Below are positions 16,261 to 23,666 of a DNA stretch of 36,429 nt, in pieces; position 1 is the stretch's first letter; each line of letters opens with the position of its first letter. The notes under the pieces were generated by a model that searched no databases, was not told where the DNA came from, and was given only the letters and a program-made list of their open reading frames with translations. Source of the stretch: an uncultured Candidatus Thioglobus sp. (GTDB lineage: Bacteria; Pseudomonadota; Gammaproteobacteria; PS1; Pseudothioglobaceae); assembly GCA_905618925.1 (NCBI GenBank), contig CAJQTG010000019.1, positions 1 to 36,429 on the forward strand. Reading direction: 5' to 3'. The position numbers and the translations under genes were made by a program.

Positions 16261-17346
16261 ATGTCAAACAAACTAATAAAACTCAGAGAGCTAATGCGAA
16301 TAAATAATGTTGATCTTTTGGTGCTTGGACCAGGCACACATATGAGATGGTTATTAGGCTTCAATCCTTACCCAGATGAAAGACCATGCATGCTTTTAAT
16401 AGGAAAAGAAAAAGAGGCGTTTTTGATGCCTTCAGTAAATGCAGAAGATGCAAGAAAAAGAACTGATATAGCAATTAATAGCTGGAAGGACGAGGATGGT
16501 CCGGATCAAGCTCTTAAAGAAGCACTTATAGATATTGGTGAGAGTGCTGCAAAACATATTGCTATAGATGAGGCGATGCGCTCTCACTTTGCGTTAATCG
16601 CTATAGAGGCACTCCCAAACCCAACCTATGAGTTTACTGGCTCAACAATCGGCGCTTTAAGGATGCGAAAAGATCAAACAGAATTTATCAATCTTAAAGA
16701 AAATGCATTAATCGATGACCGCGCAATGCAAGCTGGATTTGCTGCAATTAAAGAAGGCGTGACGGAACTTGAAATTGGAGATGCAATAAATAATCACTTT
16801 ATATCTGAAGGCGCAAAACCTCAATTTTGCATTGTCGGATCAGGTCCAAATGGAGCATTCCCTCATCACCATACAGGTGATAGAAAAGTTGAGTATGGGG
16901 ATGCCGTCTTAATAGATATAGGTGGAAGAAAAGGAACTTTCCCAAGTGATATGACTCGAATGTCAGTGCTTGGTGAGCCACCAGAAGGCTATCTAGAGAT
17001 TCACGCAATCGTTGAGCGTGCTGTTCAGGCCGCCATGTCTGCTGCAAGACCAGGTGTGATGGCAAAAGATGTTGATGCTGCTGCAAGAGATGTAATTACA
17101 GAGGCAGGTTATGGAGAATTCTTTGTTCACCGCTTAGGCCATGGGCTTGGTATTGACATTCACGAACCGCCCTATATAACTGCAACATCTGAAGTAATTC
17201 TTGATGAAGGAATGGTGTTCTCGATTGAACCTGGAATCTATCTTCAAGGTAGGTTTGGCGTCAGACTTGAAGAGATTGTAATTTTGAGAGCTGATGGTCC
17301 AGAAATTCTTTCTGAGCTTACTCGTAAATTAAATGTTATAAATTAA
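16261..17346 (+). CDS. M24 family metallopeptidase (Xaa-Pro dipeptidase type)
   Basis: A cytoplasmic pita-bread fold enzyme of 361 residues. It has the N-terminal creatinase-like domain (about 1-135) and the catalytic domain with all five expected metal ligands: D219 (LIDIGG), D230 (PSDMTR), H294 (RLGHGLGIDIHEPP), E323 (FSIEPGIY) and E337 (RLEEIV). Its place directly behind dppF suggests it splits imported peptides, most likely at proline. DddP, a DMSP lyase, also belongs to M24, but it is longer and lacks some metal ligands, so the intact ligand set here argues for a peptidase. The exact specificity is open. Confidence 0.88.
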   Translation: MSNKLIKLRELMRINNVDLLVLGPGTHMRWLLGFNPYPDERPCMLLIGKEKEAFLMPSVNAEDARKRTDIAINSWKDEDGPDQALKEALIDIGESAAKHIAIDEAMRSHFALIAIEALPNPTYEFTGSTIGALRMRKDQTEFINLKENALIDDRAMQAGFAAIKEGVTELEIGDAINNHFISEGAKPQFCIVGSGPNGAFPHHHTGDRKVEYGDAVLIDIGGRKGTFPSDMTRMSVLGEPPEGYLEIHAIVERAVQAAMSAARPGVMAKDVDAAARDVITEAGYGEFFVHRLGHGLGIDIHEPPYITATSEVILDEGMVFSIEPGIYLQGRFGVRLEEIVILRADGPEILSELTRKLNVIN

Positions 17347-17481
17347 TTCTTACTCTAATAAAGACACAGCAGTTTTTTCATCTTATGAATTAATCCCCAA
17401 TTTATAGGGGAGGTCTAGCAATTTTTTTCCAGAAAGTGTATTATCAGCCGATAATTTACACCATTAATAAACCTTACTTTA
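17347..17481 (+). promoter_or_regulatory. Intergenic region upstream of the DmdA-like gene, weak promoter candidate
   Basis: It contains a small hairpin (CCCC at 17395-17398, GGGG at 17407-17410). A weak promoter candidate follows: TTTCCA near 17426 and GATAAT at 17450-17455, with 18-base spacing. The gap suggests that the DmdA-like module can be transcribed separately from the peptide uptake genes. No terminator is seen after the M24 gene, because the T run at 17422-17428 is too far from the hairpin. Confidence 0.3.
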
Positions 17482-18633
17482 ATGGAACAAACCATGAAAA
17501 AAGAATTTAGCTTTGGCACTCAAGTACGTAAGTCCCCTTATTTTGACGCAACTGTCAAATCCGGTGCAAAAGGTTTTTCAGTCTACAACCACATGTACAT
17601 TCCTAGAGACTTTGGCGACCCAGTACAAAACTTCTGGAATCTTGTAAATGACGCTATTCTTTGTGATGTTGCAGTAGAGCGTCAAGTTGAAATAACGGGC
17701 CCAGACGCTGCTAAATTTGTACAATTATTAACCCCTCGCAACCTTTCTGAATGTGCGGTTGGGCAATGCAAATATATTCTTATTACTGATGAAAATGGTG
17801 GCGTTTTAAATGACCCCGTACTCTTAAGACTTGGTGAAAATCACTTCTGGCTTTCTTTAGCAGATAGCGATATTTTGATATGGGCCAAAGGTGTGGTCGT
17901 CAACTCTGACTTAGATGTTAATTTAGGCGAGCCTGATGTTTCACCGCTTCAGCTTCAAGGGCCAAAATCAGGCGATATTGCAAAAGCAATCTTTGGTGAA
18001 AGAATAGATGGCCTTAAATATTACTGGCTAGAAGAGTTTGAACTGAATGGCATTCCATTAATCATTTCCAGAACAGGTTGGTCAAGTGAGTTAGGTTATG
18101 AAATCTACTTACGTGATGGCTCTCGAGGAAATGAGCTATGGGACCATATTATGGAGATTGGAAAACCAATGGGCTTAGTCCCTGGACACACTTCTACAAT
18201 AAGAAGAATTGAGGGAGGAATGCTTTCTTACCAGGCAGACATGGATTACACTGTAAACCCATTTGAGCTTGGATTAGATCGACTCGTTGACCTTGAAATG
18301 CATGCAGACTTTATTGGAAAAGATGCGCTTAAAAAAATTAAATCTGAAGGAGTGAAGCGCAGACAAGTTGGAGTAGAAATCTCATGCCCACCACTTCAGC
18401 ACCCCAATACAAGCTATTGGCCAATTTTTATAGATTCAAGTAAGGTTGGCTACATAACGTCAGCAGTTTACTCACCTAGACTTGCCAAAAATATTGCACT
18501 TGCTATTATGGATGCTGACTATTCGGCTATAGATATGGTTGCAGAGACTCGAACATCAGAGGGTAATCATCCTATTAAGGTTGTACAAAAACCATTCTAC
18601 GACCCTAAGAAAAAAATTACTTCAGCGTCTTAA
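17482..18633 (+). CDS. dmdA: DmdA-like tetrahydrofolate-dependent demethylase (GcvT superfamily)
   Basis: This 383-residue protein has the GcvT/DmdA fold. AVERQVEITG (64-73) and the GWSSELGYEIYL region (W200, Y206, E207) match the folate-site pattern known from DMSP demethylase. GGVLNDPVLL (106-115) has N110 where aminomethyltransferase GcvT has its catalytic aspartate. DmdA transfers a methyl group from DMSP to tetrahydrofolate, leaving methylmercaptopropionate. The identity to DMSP demethylase is an inference: related enzymes act on glycine betaine or dimethylglycine derivatives. The start may be ATG 17482 or ATG 17494 (MKKEFSF); the second has GGA seven bases upstream and fits the family start better. 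A separate GcvH/GcvP is not present nearby, which argues against glycine cleavage. Confidence 0.7.
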   Translation: MEQTMKKEFSFGTQVRKSPYFDATVKSGAKGFSVYNHMYIPRDFGDPVQNFWNLVNDAILCDVAVERQVEITGPDAAKFVQLLTPRNLSECAVGQCKYILITDENGGVLNDPVLLRLGENHFWLSLADSDILIWAKGVVVNSDLDVNLGEPDVSPLQLQGPKSGDIAKAIFGERIDGLKYYWLEEFELNGIPLIISRTGWSSELGYEIYLRDGSRGNELWDHIMEIGKPMGLVPGHTSTIRRIEGGMLSYQADMDYTVNPFELGLDRLVDLEMHADFIGKDALKKIKSEGVKRRQVGVEISCPPLQHPNTSYWPIFIDSSKVGYITSAVYSPRLAKNIALAIMDADYSAIDMVAETRTSEGNHPIKVVQKPFYDPKKKITSAS

Positions 18634-18662
18634 ACCGATCAAAATTATTTAGGAGAAAATTT

Positions 18663-19115
18663 ATGTCTGAACTATCTGTCAATCTTAACTGGAATAGAAA
18701 AGAAAAAGATCTCTCTCCTGGAAAGTTTTCTAGCGAACATGAAATTTCATACAACGATCATTTTATGGTTAAGGCTGACACTGCTCCTGACTGGGGTGGC
18801 TCAGATGAAAATACCAACCCTGAACAAACTCTAGCGGCCTCATTAAGCAGCTGCCATATGATGACTTTTTTAGCCCTTTCAGCAAAAACAAAATGGCCTG
18901 TATTATCCTACGAAGATCATGCAATTGCTCACCTTGGAAAGAATGATAAAAAGCAAATGATTGTAAATAAAATAGACTTAAATCCGAAAGTATCCTTTGA
19001 TAATGGTTTTGAAGTTAGTAACGAAGAATTGGAAAAGATGCACGATAGAGCCCACAGATATTGCTTCATTGCAAACACTCTAGATTCTAGCGTAGAAGTT
19101 AACATAAATATTTAA
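18663..19115 (+). CDS. OsmC family protein (thiol peroxidase-like)
   Basis: A 150-residue OsmC/Ohr-fold protein with both redox cysteines: C64 in SLSSCHMMTFLAL and C134 in AHRYCFIANT. NPEQTLAASLSSCHMM is the family's central motif. OsmC/Ohr proteins reduce organic hydroperoxides as dimers using a dithiol; some members act on other thiol or carbonyl compounds. A clear AGGAG site precedes the ATG. Its place between a DmdA-like enzyme and acyl-CoA enzymes is unusual and may mean that it protects against, or handles, a sulfur intermediate; that is speculation. Confidence 0.88.
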   Translation: MSELSVNLNWNRKEKDLSPGKFSSEHEISYNDHFMVKADTAPDWGGSDENTNPEQTLAASLSSCHMMTFLALSAKTKWPVLSYEDHAIAHLGKNDKKQMIVNKIDLNPKVSFDNGFEVSNEELEKMHDRAHRYCFIANTLDSSVEVNINI

Positions 19116-19155
19116 AAAGTTTTTAAAGCATATGTGCTAATATAAGTTTTATATT

Positions 19156-19971
19156 ATGGGTAACAAGGAAATTCCGATCGAATCAATATTGCTTGAAGAG
19201 TTTAATGATAATGGCGTCTTTCGCTTAACACTTAACGACTCCAAACGAAGAAATGCTTTGTCTGAAGAAATGATGGCTGCACTTACTTTGTCTCTAAATC
19301 ATGCCTCAAAAGATGACAAGGTCAGAGTCATAATAGTTGCTGCTAACGGCTCTGTATTTTGCTCTGGACATGACTTAAAAAAAATGTCTGCTGGAAGAAG
19401 TGCTGATGATAACGGACTCGAATACTTCACAAAAGTTTTTTCGTCTTGCTCTGCTCTCATGCAACTAATTATCAACCATCCTAAGCCAGTCATCGCTGAG
19501 GTTGCTGGTGTGGCTGCTGCAGCTGGATGCCAACTTGTGGCATGTTGCGACTTAGCTATTGGCGGAGAATCTTCTCGATATATTACTCCAGGCGTCAATA
19601 TTGGACTTTTTTGCTCAACTCCCATGGTTGCGCTATCCCGAAACATATCAAATAAAGCAGCGATGGAAATGCTATTGACTGGAGAAATGGTGGAAGCAAA
19701 TAAAGCTGAACGCATTGGCCTTATCAATCGCGTTGTAAACGATAAAAATGTAACTATCAGCACCATGGAGCTTGCTGTAGTAATTGCTTCAAAATCAAGT
19801 ATGACTTTAAAAACTGGAAAACAGGCCTTCTACAAACAAAAGGATATGTCTATCTCTGATGCATACGATTATGCATCAAAAGTAATGGTTGATAATATGC
19901 TAGCGCTTGATGCAAAAGAAGGTATTGATGCATTTCTAGAAAAACGCCAACCTAAATGGCACGATGAATAG
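19156..19971 (+). CDS. ECHDC3-type crotonase-fold protein (enoyl-CoA hydratase family)
   Basis: A 271-residue crotonase superfamily protein. FCSGHDLKKM (68-77) forms the first oxyanion-hole segment, and VAGVAAAAGCQLVACCDLAI (117-135) the second. It ends with the FLEKRQPKW tail seen in ECHDC3-like proteins. In true hydratases and in DmdD the catalytic glutamates occupy the GGGxE and PE positions; here they are Q126 and G146. The CoA fold is therefore intact, but hydration of an enoyl-CoA is doubtful, and the assignment to a reaction is open. It sits 12 bases before the acyl-CoA ligase, so the two probably handle the same CoA ester. Confidence 0.85.
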   Translation: MGNKEIPIESILLEEFNDNGVFRLTLNDSKRRNALSEEMMAALTLSLNHASKDDKVRVIIVAANGSVFCSGHDLKKMSAGRSADDNGLEYFTKVFSSCSALMQLIINHPKPVIAEVAGVAAAAGCQLVACCDLAIGGESSRYITPGVNIGLFCSTPMVALSRNISNKAAMEMLLTGEMVEANKAERIGLINRVVNDKNVTISTMELAVVIASKSSMTLKTGKQAFYKQKDMSISDAYDYASKVMVDNMLALDAKEGIDAFLEKRQPKWHDE

Positions 19972-19982
19972 TAATAACGATC

Positions 19983-21605
19983 ATGAGCAATCCTTACAAC
20001 ACTGATTTAGATCGAAACCCAGCTAACCACCAACCTTTAACGCCAATTACCTTTCTCGAAAGGGCAGCGTCAGTATTCCCAGACTATACTGCAATAATAC
20101 ATGGATCCATAAAACGAAGCTACAGTGAGTTCTATGAGCGCTCTTGCCAGCTTGCATCTGCGCTTTCAAAAAAAGGAATTAGTCGCGGTGATACTGTCTC
20201 AGTAATGCTTGCAAATACCCCTGCAATGCTCGAGTCACATTATGGAGTTCCAATGTGTGGTGCTGTTTTACATAGTATAAATACGCGACTTGATGCCGCA
20301 ACAATTGCTTCCCACATAGATCATGCTAACGCTAAAGTGTTGATTGTAGATCGTGAGTTTCTTAGCACCATTCGATCTGTACTAGAACTGTCTGAAGTAA
20401 ATCCGATTCTAATTGACTATAATGATAGTGAATTTCAGATTAGTGATAGCTTAAGTGGAGCAGTTGAATACGAGTCTTTTTTATCTAGTGGAGATTCTGA
20501 TTTTGATTGGCTTATGCCTGAAGATGAGTGGGATGCAATCTCACTAAATTACACTTCTGGAACAACTGGAAGCCCAAAAGGGGTTGTCTCCCACCATCGC
20601 GGTGCTTACCTCCTAGCCCAAGGCAATGCTCTCATTGCCTCAATAAATAAACATGCCGTCTACCTATGGACGCTTCCTATGTTCCACTGCAACGGCTGGT
20701 GCTTTCCTTGGACGATGTCTGCAATAATTGGAACTCATATTTGCTTGAGACATGTCAAACCTGGACCGATTTGGGATGCCTTGTCTGATCATAAAGTCAC
20801 CCACTTATGTGGTGCTCCTATTGTCATGTCAACCATTCTTTCACTAGAAAATAGTCAAAGGCGTTTACTTGAAAATCGAGTAGAGTTCTTTACCGCCGCA
20901 GCTCCACCTCCTGAAAAAATCCTCACTGAGATGAATGCATCAGGATTTAATGTCACTCACCTATATGGCCTATCTGAAACCTATGGACCTGCAGTCGTTA
21001 ATGAATGGCATCAAGAGTGGAATGATCTGGACAAGGATAAGCAAGCCTCACTCAAAGCCCGTCAAGGTGTACGGTATCTGCCACTCGAATCCCTCGATGT
21101 TGTTAATCCACAAACCATGGAGCCTATCCCTCATGACGGCAAAACAATCGGCGAAGTAATGTTTAGGGGCAATGTAGTAATGAAAGGTTATTTAAAAAAT
21201 AAAAAGGCGTCTGAAGAATCATTTGCTGGTGGCTGGTTTCACTCAGGTGACCTAGCAGTCATTCATAATGATGGCTATATTCAGCTTAAGGACCGATCAA
21301 AGGATATTATTATTTCTGGAGGTGAAAACATATCTTCCATTGAAATAGAAGAAGTTTTACATAAGCATCCTGCTGTAAATGCAGCGGCGGTTGTAGCAAT
21401 GCCTCATGATAAATGGGGCGAGTCCCCCTGCGCTTTTATAGAACTTAACAAAGACCACAAGGCCTCTGAAGAAGAGCTTAGTCAATGGTGTCGCGATAAC
21501 ATGGCTTCGTTTAAATTACCACGTAAATTTATTTTTGAAGCTATTGCAAGAACCTCAACTGGAAAAGTACAAAAATTTATTTTACGAGAACGAGTAAAAA
21601 ATTAA
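19983..21605 (+). CDS. AMP-forming acyl-CoA synthetase (DmdB-like)
   Basis: A 540-residue adenylate-forming ligase. The P-loop is YTSGTTGSPKG (190-200), the A5 motif is HLYGLSETYG (around 328), the hinge region contains WFHSGDLAVIHNDGY and KDRSKDIIISGGENIS, and the catalytic lysine K528 lies in TSTGKVQKF. The MFHCNGWCFPWTM segment marks a subgroup acting on short to medium acyl or aryl acids. In DMSP degradation DmdB activates methylmercaptopropionate; the length and context fit, but sequence alone cannot fix the substrate. It is the last gene of the + strand run, ending just before a hairpin terminator. Confidence 0.88.
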   Translation: MSNPYNTDLDRNPANHQPLTPITFLERAASVFPDYTAIIHGSIKRSYSEFYERSCQLASALSKKGISRGDTVSVMLANTPAMLESHYGVPMCGAVLHSINTRLDAATIASHIDHANAKVLIVDREFLSTIRSVLELSEVNPILIDYNDSEFQISDSLSGAVEYESFLSSGDSDFDWLMPEDEWDAISLNYTSGTTGSPKGVVSHHRGAYLLAQGNALIASINKHAVYLWTLPMFHCNGWCFPWTMSAIIGTHICLRHVKPGPIWDALSDHKVTHLCGAPIVMSTILSLENSQRRLLENRVEFFTAAAPPPEKILTEMNASGFNVTHLYGLSETYGPAVVNEWHQEWNDLDKDKQASLKARQGVRYLPLESLDVVNPQTMEPIPHDGKTIGEVMFRGNVVMKGYLKNKKASEESFAGGWFHSGDLAVIHNDGYIQLKDRSKDIIISGGENISSIEIEEVLHKHPAVNAAAVVAMPHDKWGESPCAFIELNKDHKASEEELSQWCRDNMASFKLPRKFIFEAIARTSTGKVQKFILRERVKN

Positions 21606-21613
21606 CAATAAAA

Positions 21614-21634
21614 AAGCGGTCATTTAGACCGCTT
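21614..21634. terminator. Bidirectional terminator of the acyl-CoA ligase gene and tRNA-Thr
   Basis: An 8 bp perfect stem (AAGCGGTC at 21614-21621, GACCGCTT at 21627-21634) has a 5-base loop. A T-rich run follows on the - strand side (complement of 21610-21615), favouring tRNA-Thr. On the + strand the tail is TTAATACTTATTTATT. Confidence 0.8.
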
Positions 21635-21647
21635 AATACTTATTTAT

Positions 21648-21723
21648 TGGTGCCGAAGGCCGGACTCGAACTGGCGACCTACTGATTACAAATCAGTTGC
21701 ACTACCAACTGTGCTACTTCGGC
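21648..21723 (-). tRNA. tRNA-Thr (TGT)
   Basis: A complete 76-base cloverleaf with an encoded CCA. The acceptor stem GCCGAAG pairs with CTTCGGC. The anticodon stem ACTGA/TCAGT holds loop TTTGTAA, anticodon TGT. The T loop is GTTCGAGTC. Confidence 0.97.
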
Positions 21724-21733
21724 TTAGTGGGAA

Positions 21734-21739
21734 ATTATA
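21734..21739 (-). promoter_or_regulatory. -10 box of the tRNA-Thr promoter
   Basis: A perfect TATAAT on the - strand ends 10 bases before the tRNA 5' end, the same distance as at tRNA-Phe. No convincing -35 is seen at 16-18 bases. Confidence 0.5.
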
Positions 21740-21786
21740 CAGTAAGCTTTTTTATTTAAAGAATGTTTTGTACCATCAAAATTTGA

Positions 21787-22485
21787 TTATTTTTTTCGCT
21801 GTTTTATAGCAATACGAATTCCAATAATTGCAAGAACAAGAGCCATTAAAAACCATTGAACAGCGTACCCTATATGCTTTTCAATACTCCCTGTATAAGG
21901 CTCCCACTTTCTAACAAAACCATTAGAAGCGGAAGGATCTAATAAGCCAATGACACTTGAAAAATCAACGCTGGCTAAACTAGCCATATCTTGTAGGTCA
22001 ATTGACTGGATTAAAACCGGAAATTGAATGCCAATCTCAGTGGTCTTTAACTCCATTCTCTTAATTGGTTTTGAGATTAGTACTTTAATTTCTCTGGCGT
22101 CTTGCCCAATACCTATATCTGCGAGTTTATCTCGCCGTCCATTCCATGGAATAAAGCCTCGATTAATTAGGATAGTTTTTGACTGGCCCTCTAAAGCATA
22201 AGGGGTTAAAACATAATAGCCTGAGACTTGATTGACAATTTGGTTGTCATAGATAAACTGCTTATCACTTAAGTACTTTCCTTGAAGTCGAACCTCATAG
22301 TACTCTTTATTTTTAAGGCTGCCTTCTTCCACGATGAGCTCAACACTTCCAGTGTTCGCCAGTTTTATTGAGGCCTCAATGCCTCGTTTCTCATCAGCAC
22401 GATCTAGCTGCCAAAAGCCAAGGGAGACTAGAAAAGCAAAAGTCGCAGTTATGAGAATGGAGGGAAGAAGAAAACGTAAGCTCAT
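21787..22485 (-). CDS. SURF1 family cytochrome oxidase assembly protein
   Basis: An inner membrane protein of 232 residues with a membrane helix at each end (about 4-26 and 208-226) and a periplasmic domain between. Signatures are LGFWQLDRADEKR near residue 22, ILINRGFIPW in the middle, and the C-terminal HIGYAVQWFLMALVLAIIGI. SURF1 helps insert heme a into subunit I of cytochrome c oxidase. The start codon shares one base with the stop of the DUF2909 gene upstream. It is the last gene of the ctaC-to-SURF1 run on the - strand. Confidence 0.94.
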   Translation of the reverse strand: MSLRFLLPSILITATFAFLVSLGFWQLDRADEKRGIEASIKLANTGSVELIVEEGSLKNKEYYEVRLQGKYLSDKQFIYDNQIVNQVSGYYVLTPYALEGQSKTILINRGFIPWNGRRDKLADIGIGQDAREIKVLISKPIKRMELKTTEIGIQFPVLIQSIDLQDMASLASVDFSSVIGLLDPSASNGFVRKWEPYTGSIEKHIGYAVQWFLMALVLAIIGIRIAIKQRKK

Positions 22486-22703
22486 TATTGGGTTGGCAGA
22501 AGGTTAAAGTTATTAGGCTCTATCCATCCAATATAATTAGCAAATAGTAAAAAGACAAACAAGAAAACTGAAAGAATAATCCTCATTCTTAAGGCTTTAA
22601 ACATTTTATCAGAACCCTCTCTGCCACCTTTTAATAAGCCAATAACAGCAGCACCTAAAAAGAAAAATATTAATATAATTACAGCTATTACAAAATAATC
22701 CAT
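22485..22703 (-). CDS. DUF2909 family twin-helix membrane protein
   Basis: A 72-residue protein with two membrane segments (about 3-25 and 43-62) joined by a charged loop (GGREGSDKMFKALRMR). The size and the KMFKALRMRI motif fit DUF2909, which is habitually found between coxC and SURF1 in gammaproteobacteria. A role in oxidase assembly is inferred only from that context. It lies downstream of a terminator that follows ctaE, so it and SURF1 may be expressed at a lower level. Confidence 0.85.
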   Translation of the reverse strand: MDYFVIAVIILIFFFLGAAVIGLLKGGREGSDKMFKALRMRIILSVFLFVFLLFANYIGWIEPNNFNLLPTQ

Positions 22704-22722
22704 AGTTTTCCTAAGTAAATTG

Positions 22723-22752
22723 AAAAAAAAGACCCCAACTAAGGAGCCTTTT
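22723..22752 (-). terminator. Intrinsic terminator after ctaE
   Basis: On the - strand a stem of about 10 bp (A4 plus GACCCC at 22727-22736, GGAGCC plus T4 at 22743-22752) with two G-U pairs and a 6-base loop is followed by a T run (complement of 22723-22730). It would separate the oxidase genes from DUF2909-SURF1, probably with read-through. Confidence 0.65.
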
Positions 22753-22772
22753 ATAAAACCTCTTATTCGTAA

Positions 22773-23651
22773 TTATATCCAGTATACGAATATGAATAAC
22801 CCTAGCCAGACTACGTCAACAAAATGCCAATACCAAGCAACACCTTCAAAGGCGAAGTGATTCTCTAAGTTAAAGTGTCCTTTTTGAATACGATAAAGAA
22901 TTACTGTCAGCATAATCACACCAATTGTTACATGGAAACCGTGGAATCCTGTCAACAAATAAAACGTTGATCCATAAATTCCAGAGGTAAGCTTTAATCC
23001 ATCATGGTAAGCATGACCGTACTCAGTGATTTGAAAACCTAGGAACACAACGCCTAGTGCAATCGTTGCTAGCATCCAAGCCATCAGTGCATTTCTATGG
23101 CCAGCTCTTAAAGCGTGATGCGCATAAGTTAGAGTGACTCCTGAAGTAAGAAGAAGCCCTGTATTTAGAGCTGGAAGCCCCCACGTGTCTACTAATTTAA
23201 AGTTATTAGAAAAAGTAACACCATTCTGCCCTACTTCACCAGGAGTAGTAATAAGCGGCCATGCAGATTTAAATCCTTCCCACAACTCTGGCGTATAAAT
23301 ATTGTTGTACTCGCCACCAAGCCACGGCACACTGAGAACTCTTGCATATAAAAGCGCTCCAAAGAATGCTGCAAAAAACATTACCTCAGAAAAAATAAAC
23401 CAGCTCATTCCCCATCGAAAAGATTTATCAACTTGTGCATTATAAAATCCACCAATACTCTCATTAACAACTGTTCCAAGCCATCCAAAAAGCATGAATG
23501 CAATTATTGCAAAACCCAAAACCATCACAGGCCAGCCCCAGCTGACATCATGCATCTGGTTAGCAAACCCTACGAATAGAGTTGAAATACCGATAGATCC
23601 AATAATTGGCCAGTAGGTGCCATGAGGTACATAATATTTTTCGTTGCTCAT
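22773..23651 (-). CDS. ctaE: Cytochrome c oxidase subunit III
   Basis: A 292-residue subunit III with seven membrane helices. Recognisable stretches are HGTYWPIIGSIGISTL at the start, RWGMSWFIFSEVMFFAAFFG, YAHHALRAGHRNALMAWM, YLLTGFHGFHVTIGVIML and the final FEGVAWYWHFVDVVWLGLFI. It stabilises the core and supports proton uptake to the active site. It lies 15 bases after the ctaG gene and ends before a terminator hairpin. Confidence 0.97.
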   Translation of the reverse strand: MSNEKYYVPHGTYWPIIGSIGISTLFVGFANQMHDVSWGWPVMVLGFAIIAFMLFGWLGTVVNESIGGFYNAQVDKSFRWGMSWFIFSEVMFFAAFFGALLYARVLSVPWLGGEYNNIYTPELWEGFKSAWPLITTPGEVGQNGVTFSNNFKLVDTWGLPALNTGLLLTSGVTLTYAHHALRAGHRNALMAWMLATIALGVVFLGFQITEYGHAYHDGLKLTSGIYGSTFYLLTGFHGFHVTIGVIMLTVILYRIQKGHFNLENHFAFEGVAWYWHFVDVVWLGLFIFVYWI

Positions 23652-23666
23652 TTTTCTTCCCCTTTC

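Noticed and set aside
16261-17346. DddP-type DMSP lyase
   Set aside because: DddP belongs to the same M24 fold and would suit the DmdA context, but this protein is much shorter than DddP and has the full peptidase metal ligand set.
17395-17428. Terminator after the M24 peptidase gene
   Set aside because: The CCCC/GGGG hairpin is only about five base pairs and the T run starts more than ten bases later, so intrinsic termination is unlikely.
17482-18633. Aminomethyltransferase GcvT of the glycine cleavage system
   Set aside because: The catalytic Asp position reads Asn (LNDPV), no gcvH or gcvP is nearby, and the folate-site pattern fits DmdA better.
6213-21723. Integrative element ending at tRNA-Thr
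   Set aside because: The accessory block lies beside a tRNA gene, but there is no integrase, no phage or conjugation gene, and I found no copy of the tRNA 3' end near 6213 to serve as an attachment site.
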